Shown piece by piece: positions 15,927-23,351 of a stretch of 64,000 nt of DNA; the stretch's first letter is position 1, and each line of letters begins with the position of its first letter. The notes beneath the pieces are model-generated. The model made no database searches, was not told where the DNA came from, and saw only the letters and a program-made list of their open reading frames with translations. The stretch is from Rhodococcoides kyotonense (GTDB lineage Bacteria > Actinomycetota > Actinomycetes > Mycobacteriales > Mycobacteriaceae). The DNA lies in assembly GCF_001645385.1 (NCBI RefSeq), contig NZ_LVHI01000016.1:1-64000 (forward strand). Direction: 5' to 3'. The position numbers and the translations under genes were made by a program.

Positions 15927-17051
15927 CTACTGCTCCTTCGCATCTGCAGCGCCGAGTCGCTTCGTCTCGGAGTCGGAACGACCGTCGACGCCGGCGAAGA
16001 GGTGGATATCGGAAGCGTCGACGGAGACGGTGACTCTGGCTCCCTCGGTGATGTGGCGACCGCCCTTGGACAATGCGATCAGCGTCGTACCACCGAGATC
16101 CACCGACACCTCGACGTCGCGACCGAGTCGTTCCGCCAGCACGACGGTGCCGTCGAACGACAACTTCCCGGGCTCTGCCCTCTCCAGGACCTCCACGTCG
16201 CACGGGCGGATTCCGATGCGTACGGAGTCGCCGTCGGACAGTCCCAGCTTCCGCGGCACCGGGATGTCGAGCGAACTACCGAGCACCCTCGACAGGCCGT
16301 CGTCGACGGTCGCGTCGTAGAGGTTGATCTCGGGTTGACCGAGCGCTTTGGCGACGAACGTGTCCGCCGGTGCACGCCAGATGTTCTCGGGCGTATCCAC
16401 CTGCACGACGCGGCCCTCGCGGAGAATCGCGATGCGATCTCCCAGTGCGAGCGCCTCCTGGTAGTCGTGGGTGACGTACACCGTCGTCGTGTTCGACATC
16501 TCGCCGAGTTGCCTCAGTTCGACGCGCATCGACGCACGAAGCTTCGCGTCGAGGTGCGACAGAGGCTCGTCGAGCAGGTACACGTCCGCGGGTCGCACCA
16601 GCACTCGGCCGAGTGCCACACGCTGACGCTGGCCGTTGGACAGCTCACGCGGAAAGCGTTGCAGGAGATGGTCGATACCGAGAGTCTTGGTCACGGCCGC
16701 GATCCGCGCGGTCTGTTCGGCCTCGCTGTACTTGCCGGTCCGTCCGGACTTCAGCGGCGACGCCAGGTTCTGTGACACCGTCTTCTGCGGATACAACGCG
16801 TAACTCTCGAACGCCATCGCGACGTTGCGGTGGTACGGCTCGACGGACGTCATGTCCGTGCCTGCGATGTGAACGGCGCCTTCGTCGACGTCGACCAGTC
16901 CGGCAACGGATTTGAGCGTCGTCGTCTTACCCGCACCCGATGGCCCGAGAATGACGAAGAATTCGCCGTCGGCGATGTCGAGATCGATACCGTCGATGCC
17001 GATCTTCTTGCCGTATTTCTTGCTGAGTCCTTTGATCGCCAAGTGTGCCAT
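15927..17051 (-). CDS. ABC transporter ATP-binding protein (polyol importer, ATPase B)
   Basis: A 374-residue ATPase paralogous to the next gene. It has Walker A GPSGAGKTTT, signature LSNGQRQRVALGRVL, Walker B VYLLDEPLSHLDAKL, H-loop YVTHDYQEAL and a C-terminal TOBE-like region from ~245. The Q-loop segment MAFESYALYPQKTV again has Glu in place of Gln. It abuts the permease gene upstream and the second ATPase gene downstream with no spacer. Two distinct ATPases in one operon with two permeases suggests a heterodimeric motor instead of the usual homodimer. Confidence 0.92.
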   Translation of the reverse strand: MAHLAIKGLSKKYGKKIGIDGIDLDIADGEFFVILGPSGAGKTTTLKSVAGLVDVDEGAVHIAGTDMTSVEPYHRNVAMAFESYALYPQKTVSQNLASPLKSGRTGKYSEAEQTARIAAVTKTLGIDHLLQRFPRELSNGQRQRVALGRVLVRPADVYLLDEPLSHLDAKLRASMRVELRQLGEMSNTTTVYVTHDYQEALALGDRIAILREGRVVQVDTPENIWRAPADTFVAKALGQPEINLYDATVDDGLSRVLGSSLDIPVPRKLGLSDGDSVRIGIRPCDVEVLERAEPGKLSFDGTVVLAERLGRDVEVSVDLGGTTLIALSKGGRHITEGARVTVSVDASDIHLFAGVDGRSDSETKRLGAADAKEQ

Positions 17052-17918
17052 CTAGGATTTCACCGCCCCGAAGGAGAGACCGCGAACCAGGTAACGCTGA
17101 ATCGTGAGCGCCAGGATCAGCGGTGGAAGTGCTGCGATGACGGCCGCCGCCGCAGTGAGGTTGTAGTAGGCCTGTCCTCCGCCACCGAGGAACTTCGTGA
17201 TCGCGACGGTGACCGTGCTGGCGTTGCTGTCCGACAGAATCAACGGGAACACGTAGTTGTTCCACGCGAAGATGAAGGCCAGCAGCGCCGCGGCCGCGAT
17301 CCCCGGTCGCACGAGCGGCAGCGCCACCATCACGAAAGCTCGTGTGCGGGTGTATCCGTCGAGAAGCGCAGCCTGTTCGAGATCTTCCGGCAGGTCCTGG
17401 AAGTACGAACGCAGAATCCAGACGACGAGCGGCATCGTGACCAATTGGAGCACCCAGATCATGCCGACCTTCGTGTCGAAGAGTCCGATCTGGTTGTAGA
17501 TGACGAACAGCGGCACGATGACCATCAGCTCGGGTGCGAAGCGGAAGGACAGCATCTGGAACATCAGGTCGTTGCTGCCCTTGTACTGCCACCGGCCCGC
17601 CGCGTAGGCAGCGGGGATACCGATGACGAGCGACACGATCACCGCGCCACCGCAGTTGATGAGGCTGGTGAGCAACGAGGACGTGAAGTCGACGCTCGTC
17701 AGGTCGGTTCCGCGCTGACTCAGCACCGTCGCGAAGTTCTCGAACGTAGGGGTGAAGGCGAAGTAGGTGCTGGTCTGCTCGGCGTCGGACTTCAGTGCGA
17801 GCAGCACCATCCACACGATCGGGAACAGCGAGAAGACGAACCACACGAGCAGCACGACGTCCGCTGCGACCGACGCCGGCGTGAACCGACGCTGTCCGGG
17901 AAGCAATTCCTTGGCCAT
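17052..17918 (-). CDS. ABC transporter permease, MalG-like (polyol importer)
   Basis: A 288-residue inner-membrane permease with about six transmembrane segments. The first is near residues 17-40 (VLLVWFVFSLFPIVWMVLLA). The cytoplasmic EAA loop that couples to the ATPases is seen as LEQAALLDGYTRTRAFVMVA. A long periplasmic loop after helix 1, containing TYFAFTPTFENFATVL, is typical of MalG-type subunits. It starts 3 bases after the other permease and its stop abuts the first ATPase gene, so all four membrane-complex genes are co-translated. The substrate is inferred from the operon. Confidence 0.92.
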   Translation of the reverse strand: MAKELLPGQRRFTPASVAADVVLLVWFVFSLFPIVWMVLLALKSDAEQTSTYFAFTPTFENFATVLSQRGTDLTSVDFTSSLLTSLINCGGAVIVSLVIGIPAAYAAGRWQYKGSNDLMFQMLSFRFAPELMVIVPLFVIYNQIGLFDTKVGMIWVLQLVTMPLVVWILRSYFQDLPEDLEQAALLDGYTRTRAFVMVALPLVRPGIAAAALLAFIFAWNNYVFPLILSDSNASTVTVAITKFLGGGGQAYYNLTAAAAVIAALPPLILALTIQRYLVRGLSFGAVKS

Positions 17919-17921
17919 GGT

Positions 17922-18869
17922 TCAGCTCTCCGCGCCTGCGGCACGCCGCTGCGCTTTGCCGAGCACGCTCACGAGGAAGCGTGCGGTGATGAACACGAGG
18001 ATCCACAGCAGGAACATGTAGGTGCTGCCGCGGGAGTAGTCGAGGTTGATGATCGAGTCCTCGAACGCGCCGATCTGCAACGACCGGGTGGCGACACCAG
18101 GACCGCCCGCCGTGAGAACCCATGGGACGTCGAAGAACTTGAGGTTGTCCATGAAGCGGAAGATCACGGCGACGAGGATGTACGGCCAGAGCATCGGCAG
18201 CATGAGGCGTCGGAACATGTAGAACCAGCTGGCCCCGTCGACCTCCGACGCTTCGAACGGTTCCTTCGGAAGCGAACGGATGCCCGCGAGGACGAGGATC
18301 GCGACGAACGGCGTGAAGATCCACAGGTCGACGAGGATCACGGAGAACAGCGCGTTCTGGCTGCTCAGCCAGTCGAACGTGTTACCGAGCCCGAGAACGT
18401 GATTGAGCACGCCGAACTGCGGGTTGAACATCAACTTCCACACCACGGCCGCAATGACGGGCGCGATCATCAACGGCAGGATCAGAACCTTCTCGAAGAT
18501 CCGTCCGATGATCGACGACCGGTTGAGGAGCAGGGCGATGATCACGCCGATGACGGTCTCGACGACGGTGGCGACGACCGCGAAGGTGCCCGTGACCCGC
18601 ACGCTCGACCAGAACTGCGCGTCGCCGAGGACGCTGGCGTAGTTGCGAAATCCTACGAACACCGGATTCGGGTTCACCGCAGCGTAATTGAGGAACGAGT
18701 ACCACGCACCGACGAAGAACGGGTACAGAATCCCGACGACGATCAGAACCGCGGGAACCGACAGCAGGTACGGCCGGAGCCGTCGACGCCACCGCGGCAC
18801 TTCGGGTTTCGACGTGGCGGCCGGCTGGGGCGTGTCGGTCGCGCGTGCGGTGTCAGAACGGGTGGCCAT
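17922..18869 (-). CDS. ABC transporter permease, MalF-like (polyol importer)
   Basis: A 315-residue permease. After a charged N-terminal tail (SKPEVPRWRRRLRPYL) come about six membrane helices, starting with LLSVPAVLIVVGILYPFFVG. The EAA loop is PFEASEVDGASWFYMFRRLM. The WVLTAGGPGVATRSLQIG stretch is characteristic of the MalF/UgpA type. It pairs with the MalG-like subunit to form the channel. The start codon is 24 bases after the binding-protein stop. Confidence 0.92.
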   Translation of the reverse strand: MATRSDTARATDTPQPAATSKPEVPRWRRRLRPYLLSVPAVLIVVGILYPFFVGAWYSFLNYAAVNPNPVFVGFRNYASVLGDAQFWSSVRVTGTFAVVATVVETVIGVIIALLLNRSSIIGRIFEKVLILPLMIAPVIAAVVWKLMFNPQFGVLNHVLGLGNTFDWLSSQNALFSVILVDLWIFTPFVAILVLAGIRSLPKEPFEASEVDGASWFYMFRRLMLPMLWPYILVAVIFRFMDNLKFFDVPWVLTAGGPGVATRSLQIGAFEDSIINLDYSRGSTYMFLLWILVFITARFLVSVLGKAQRRAAGAES

Positions 18870-18893
18870 GACCTACCTCTTTCCAGGACGTCA

Positions 18894-20300
18894 TCACAGA
18901 TTCACCTTCGAGGTGTTGGTTTTCGCGAGCCCGTCGAGACGCGATCGGGCGTCGTCGCCGCCGTAGATGTCCTGCAGAGCCGACGCCCAGTTCTGGGTGG
19001 TGTCGAAGAACTTCTTCTGCGGCGTGAACTGGATCTTGGACTGGTCGATGACGGTCTCGAAGGTCTCGAGATAGCCCGCCTGGTCCGCGACCTGCTGCTT
19101 GAACACGCCGTCGAACACCGACTTTCGGACCGGGTCGGCGTAGATCCCGCCCTGCACGGCCTTCGACATCGCTTCCTTGCCCGTCGCCCACTGCATGAAC
19201 AGCCAGGCGGCGTGCTTGTTCTTCGACATCGAGTTCATCGCGAGCGACCACGTCCACAGGTTGGTGGCATAGCTGCCGTCGGGGCCTGCCGGTCCGGGGT
19301 ACCACCCGATGTTGCCCGCCTGCGCCGACGCGCCCGGCTTGTTCTTCGGGTAGGTGGCGCTGTCCGCGTCGTAGACCATCATGGCGGTGCCGTCGCCGAG
19401 ATCACCTGTGGCATTGGGGTAGTCGTAGGACGTCCACGAGGTCGGGCCGGCCTTGTGTTGCATCTCGATCCACTTCTCCGTGAATGCGACGGCTTTGTCC
19501 GAGTTCATGCGAGCCTGCAGCTCGCCGTTCTCGAAGACGTAGTCCTGGGCGCCTTCTCGGGTGTACTGCGTCATGAAGCCGGGATGAATCGTGGCCCAGG
19601 ACTTCGATCCACGGGTGGCGATGCCGTACCGATTCTGTGACCGGTCGGTCAAATCGATGGCCAGCTGGATGAAGTTGTCGAACGTGTCCGGCAACGTGAT
19701 GCCGTTCTTGTCGAAGTACGCCTTGTTGTAGGCGACGACGTTGTTCTCGAAGCCCCACGGCAGTGCCCACTGTCCACCGGTGCCCAATGGACTGCCCTGC
19801 TCGAAGTCCCAGCTCGTCGACGTGCGAAGACCTTCGTAGATGTCGTCGAAGTCGTACTCGTCGCTGGTGGCAGAACTGTTCTGCAGCCATGGACCGAGGT
19901 CCTCGAGCCATCCGGGAGGACCGTACTGCCAGATGAAGTAGGCGCCGAGCATGAACACGTCGTGTTTGCCTGTGCCGCCTGCCAGTTCGGTGTTCAGCTT
20001 GGTGAAGTAGTCGGCCTCGGGAACCAGGTCCGCGTTGATGGTGATGCCGGTGAGCTGCTCGAACTCGGCCAACAACGGCTGGAAGGACTGCTGATACGGG
20101 TGCGGGGTCTGCAGGATGTTAAGCGTCGTACCCTGCGCGGCCTTCCAGTCGAACGGTCCGGTGACCTCGCCTGCGCCGTTGACAGCGTCGACGCCTCCGC
20201 CGACGCCACAGGAGGACAGAATCGGAACGGAGGCCGCGGCGATGCCCGCCAGGCCCATCGCCCGTAGCATGTCCCGCCTCGAGAATTGATGAATGCTCAT
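18894..20300 (-). CDS. Tat-exported lipoprotein, extracellular solute-binding protein (family 1)
   Basis: A 468-residue binding protein that captures the polyol outside the membrane. The N terminus has a twin-arginine signal (SRRDMLRAMGLAGIAAASVP) ending in a lipobox, ILSSC, so it is probably exported folded and anchored by a lipid at Cys31. The mature part has family 1 features: TLNILQTPHPYQQ, FEQLTGITINADLVPEADY and a conserved LPWGFENNVVAYNKAYFDKNG. A good ribosome site (GGGAG) lies 7 bases before the ATG. It follows the dehydrogenase gene by 27 bases in the same operon. The ligand is inferred as a tetritol or similar small polyol. Confidence 0.92.
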   Translation of the reverse strand: MSIHQFSRRDMLRAMGLAGIAAASVPILSSCGVGGGVDAVNGAGEVTGPFDWKAAQGTTLNILQTPHPYQQSFQPLLAEFEQLTGITINADLVPEADYFTKLNTELAGGTGKHDVFMLGAYFIWQYGPPGWLEDLGPWLQNSSATSDEYDFDDIYEGLRTSTSWDFEQGSPLGTGGQWALPWGFENNVVAYNKAYFDKNGITLPDTFDNFIQLAIDLTDRSQNRYGIATRGSKSWATIHPGFMTQYTREGAQDYVFENGELQARMNSDKAVAFTEKWIEMQHKAGPTSWTSYDYPNATGDLGDGTAMMVYDADSATYPKNKPGASAQAGNIGWYPGPAGPDGSYATNLWTWSLAMNSMSKNKHAAWLFMQWATGKEAMSKAVQGGIYADPVRKSVFDGVFKQQVADQAGYLETFETVIDQSKIQFTPQKKFFDTTQNWASALQDIYGGDDARSRLDGLAKTNTSKVNL

Positions 20301-20327
20301 GTGTTGTCTCCCGGTGTGGGCGGAAAG

Positions 20328-21419
20328 TCAGGACGGGATAAGCGAGACCTTGACGGACTCCGCACCACTGCCGACGAGGTCGAGGCCTTTCTGGAAGTCC
20401 GCGAGCGGCAACTGATGCGTGCAGATCTTGTCCATCGGAAGAACGCCGGACTCGATCATGCGGATTGCCGCAGGCCAGCAGTACGGGCCGAGATGTGCGC
20501 CGAGGACGTCGAGTTCCTTGTCGTCGGAGATGATCGACCAGTCGACGGACACGTCGCTGCCGAAGACGCCGTATTCGACGTACGTACCGAGTTTGCGCAG
20601 CAGACCGAGCCCCTGCGGAACTGCCGACGGATGCCCGGTTCCTTCGAGGTAGACGTCGGCGCCGTAGCCGCCGGTGAGGTCCTTGACGATCCTCTCGGCG
20701 TCCTCGTTGCGAATGTCGATCACGATGTCGGCACCGCATTCCCGTGCGAGAGCCAGCTTTTCGGGCTGCATGTCGAGAGCGATCACGTGAGCGGGGCTCT
20801 TGGCGCGAGCGCCCGCGATCATGCCGAGTCCGATCGGACCACAGCCGGCGACGACGACCACGTCGTCGAAGGTGATGCCCGCGCGCTCGACGGCGTGCAA
20901 CGAGCACGAGAGCGGCTCCGTGAATGCCGCATGCGCGGGCGGAATGCCCTTGGACACCTTGTGCACCAACGCATCTGCCGGATACACCATGTACGACGCC
21001 ATCGCCCCCGGCGTGCGCCGCTTGAATCCGTACAGATCGTGCGGGGCGCACATGTGGTACTGCCCGCGAAGGCAGAACCGGCACTTCCAACACGGAACGA
21101 TCTGCTCGGAGACGACTCGATCGCCGACCGCGACGTTCCAGCGCGCCGATGCTTCGTCGTCGATCACGACGATCTCCCCGACGAATTCGTGACCGGGAAT
21201 GACGTCGGTCTCGGCCCATGCGGGACGGTTCTCGTCACCCCAGAACTTGGCTGCACCGTGATAGCACTTCAGATCACTGGCGCAGATTCCGACGGCTTCG
21301 ACGCGTACGAGCGCCTCGCCCGGTCCGGGAACAGGTACCGGTACCTCTTCGAGGCGGTAGTCCTCCGGGCCATGACAGACGACGGCCTGCATCTTCTCGG
21401 GGATCGCGGTGTCCGACAT
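20328..21419 (-). CDS. eltD: Zinc-dependent polyol dehydrogenase, probable erythritol/L-threitol dehydrogenase
   Basis: A 363-residue zinc MDR enzyme, first gene of the polyol operon. The catalytic zinc site is seen in AVGICASDLKCYHG, PGHEFVGEIV and the later Glu; the structural zinc site is the four-Cys CWKCRFCLRGQYHMC. The NAD motif is VVAGCGPIGLGMIAGA. My memory of EltD from M. smegmatis, which oxidises erythritol or L-threitol to L-erythrulose, matches long stretches such as the GAAKFWGDENRPAWAE and ISDDKELDVLGAHLG segments, but I cannot align them here. The strong AGGAG is 7 bases before the ATG. The control region lies immediately upstream. Confidence 0.85.
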   Translation of the reverse strand: MSDTAIPEKMQAVVCHGPEDYRLEEVPVPVPGPGEALVRVEAVGICASDLKCYHGAAKFWGDENRPAWAETDVIPGHEFVGEIVVIDDEASARWNVAVGDRVVSEQIVPCWKCRFCLRGQYHMCAPHDLYGFKRRTPGAMASYMVYPADALVHKVSKGIPPAHAAFTEPLSCSLHAVERAGITFDDVVVVAGCGPIGLGMIAGARAKSPAHVIALDMQPEKLALARECGADIVIDIRNEDAERIVKDLTGGYGADVYLEGTGHPSAVPQGLGLLRKLGTYVEYGVFGSDVSVDWSIISDDKELDVLGAHLGPYCWPAAIRMIESGVLPMDKICTHQLPLADFQKGLDLVGSGAESVKVSLIPS

Positions 21420-21470
21420 GAAAGAGCTCCTGATCTAGCGGCAGTGAGGGGACGCATTGCTGTGTCGCGA

Positions 21471-21555
21471 TGTGTTGGCGATCACGTTAACGGTCGGATA
21501 TACATATGTCCAGAACGAATGTTCAGCAATTCAAAGTCCGTGCACATATGTTCAG
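21471..21555. promoter_or_regulatory. Divergent control region: three operator-like palindromes plus a CRP-like site
   Basis: Between eltD and the SorC-type regulator lie three related palindromes: tatacatatgtcca (21500-21513), agaacgaatgttca (21512-21525) and tgcacatatgttca (21542-21555). They share a TG-ACATATGT-CA style core. The two acatatgt copies are 42 bp apart, about four helical turns. Also at 21471-21486 is tgtgttggcgatcacg, matching TGTGA-N6-TCACA with changes only at the innermost bases. The natural reading is that the adjacent regulator binds the palindromes and controls both directions, with carbon-state input from a CRP/GlxR-type protein. Confidence 0.55.
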
Positions 21556-21570
21556 TGGGATACTGCGACC

Positions 21571-22596
21571 ATGGCCACAACCAGTTCAGCGAGCGAGAAC
21601 ACACCGTCGACCGCCGACGCCGGTCACTTCGCGCCCACGCTGCTGTACACCGCCGCCAAGCTCTACTACGAAGACGATGCGACCCAGGCCGAGGTGGCCG
21701 CGAAGTTGGGCACCAGCCGCGCGACGGTCAGCAGACTGCTGTCCGAAGCCAGGCGCCAGGGCATCGTGCGTATCGAGGTCATTCCCCCGAGCACGTCTGC
21801 ACAGGACGACCTCGCCGAGCGTGTCGCCGCCGCACTGGGGCTCACACACGTCTACCTGTCGGCACCTCTGCCTGCGCCGACGCCGTCGAAGCCGACCGTC
21901 GACCTCATGGGACGGTATCTCGCGCCCGAGGTGTCGAAGGCCCTTGGTGCAGTCGGATTGGTACCCGGGGACATCCTGCTGGTCTCGTCGGGCCGAACGG
22001 TCTACGAGGTCGCACAGTTCGATCTCGATCGCATTCCCGGGGTACTCGTCGCACCCACGGTCGGGGGAAACGACCAACCCGAGGAGTGGTATCAGACCAA
22101 CGAGATCACTCGCTTGATTTCGAACAAGCTGGGCGGGCGGGCCAATTACCTGTTCGCGCCTGCCCTACCCGGAGCCGATCTCCACTCGATCATCCATTCC
22201 GACCCCGCAATACAGCGAGTCCTCGACCTGTGGCCGCAAGCCCGATGCATCCTGATGGGCGTCGGCGCCCCTCCGTTGCTGCGTTCGGACATACCGAGAT
22301 TCGTCCCGACGAACGCTGCGTCGCTGCGTGATTCCGTAGGCGACGTCTGCTCGAGGTTCTACGACCGCGACGGCAATTCCGTCGAGTTCCCGGGGTCCGA
22401 CCGGCTGATCGCGGTGGAACTGGCTGAGCTGCAGAAGATTCCGGTCGGGATTGCAGTGGCAGTCGGCGACGAGAAGGTCGCACCCATCGTCAGCGGCGCA
22501 CGCGCGAAGTTCTTCAACCAGCTCGTCACCGACCCCTCGACCGCCCAGAGCATTCTCGATCACGTTCGACCCGACGCAGAGAAAGACGCTCCATGA
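21571..22596 (+). CDS. SorC/DeoR-type sugar-binding transcriptional regulator
   Basis: A 341-residue regulator. Residues ~20-75 form the DNA-binding domain with the helix-turn-helix ATQAEVAAKLGTSRATVSRL and RRQGIVRIEV. The rest is the SorC effector domain related to sugar-phosphate isomerases: GDILLVSSGRTVYEVAQ, the VAPTVGGND segment, MGVGAPPLLR and a conserved GDEKVAPIVSGARAKFFNQL near the C terminus. It is divergent from eltD and overlaps the SDR gene by an ATGA, so it probably senses a phosphorylated intermediate of the locus. ATG 21571 starts just before the conserved domain; the longer upstream frame would cover the operators. Confidence 0.9.
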   Translation: MATTSSASENTPSTADAGHFAPTLLYTAAKLYYEDDATQAEVAAKLGTSRATVSRLLSEARRQGIVRIEVIPPSTSAQDDLAERVAAALGLTHVYLSAPLPAPTPSKPTVDLMGRYLAPEVSKALGAVGLVPGDILLVSSGRTVYEVAQFDLDRIPGVLVAPTVGGNDQPEEWYQTNEITRLISNKLGGRANYLFAPALPGADLHSIIHSDPAIQRVLDLWPQARCILMGVGAPPLLRSDIPRFVPTNAASLRDSVGDVCSRFYDRDGNSVEFPGSDRLIAVELAELQKIPVGIAVAVGDEKVAPIVSGARAKFFNQLVTDPSTAQSILDHVRPDAEKDAP

Positions 22597-23351
22597 CGCT
22601 TCCCAATTCTTCGCTCCTCGACGGCAAACGTGCCCTGATCACCGGAGCCGGCCGAGGCATCGGAGCCGACATCGCACGAACGTTCGCCGCGGCGGGCGCG
22701 CGGCTCGTCCTGTCCGGACGAGACCGAGACGGTCTCGAAAGTTTCGCCGCAACGCTCGATGCCGAATGCACGGTCGTCACAGCCGACCTGTCGACCGCCG
22801 ACGGCCCGGAGAAGTTGGCCGACGACGCCGCGCACGCATACGGCGGCCTCGACATTCTGATCAACAACGCCGGGATCTCCTACCCCGAGACCGTCGACGC
22901 ACTCGACACCGCACATTTCGACGAGGTGCTGCAGGTCAATCTCCGCGCACCGTCTCTGCTGGCCGCCAGGACAGGACGTGCGATGGCCGACGCGACGGGC
23001 GGATCGATCGTCACCGTCGCGTCGGCGGCTGCGCTGCGACCGCTTCCCGAGCACTACGCGTACTGCACCTCGAAGGCAGGACTGATCATGGCGACGAAAG
23101 TCCTCGCGCTCGAACTCGGGCATCGCGGAGTCCGCGCCAATTCCATCTGCCCCACAGTCGTTCTCACCGACATGGGACAGAAGGTGTGGGGTGATCCCGT
23201 CAAGTCCGCGCCGATGTTGGCACGGATTCCGACCGGCCGATTCGCCGTCCCGTCGGAAGTGTCGGCTACAGCGCTGTGGCTTGCCTCCGATGCGTCGTCC
23301 ATGATCAACGGCAGCGACATACCGGTCGACGGCGGCTACCTGGTCAGCTGA
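22593..23351 (+). CDS. Short-chain dehydrogenase/reductase, candidate tetritol dehydrogenase
   Basis: A 252-residue classical SDR with the full catalytic set: nucleotide motif TGAGRGIGADIA, ILINNAGISYPE, catalytic Ser in IVTVASAAA, YCTSK giving Tyr and Lys, and the C-terminal GSDIPVDGGYLV. It is translationally coupled to the SorC-type regulator and so belongs to the polyol regulon. In M. smegmatis an SDR called DthD oxidises D-threitol to D-erythrulose; this gene could have that role, giving the locus entry points for more than one tetritol. That assignment rests on context only. Its 3' end overlaps the convergent kinase gene by 16 bases. Confidence 0.88.
   Translation: MTLPNSSLLDGKRALITGAGRGIGADIARTFAAAGARLVLSGRDRDGLESFAATLDAECTVVTADLSTADGPEKLADDAAHAYGGLDILINNAGISYPETVDALDTAHFDEVLQVNLRAPSLLAARTGRAMADATGGSIVTVASAAALRPLPEHYAYCTSKAGLIMATKVLALELGHRGVRANSICPTVVLTDMGQKVWGDPVKSAPMLARIPTGRFAVPSEVSATALWLASDASSMINGSDIPVDGGYLVS

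Noticed and set aside
16830..19640. 936-codon + strand open frame opposite the transporter genes
   Set aside because: Repetitive Arg/Asp/Glu/His composition, no motif, covers four real genes on the other strand.
20286..22331. 681-codon + strand open frame across eltD and into the SorC-type regulator
   Set aside because: Overlaps two supported genes in other frames and runs across their divergent control region.
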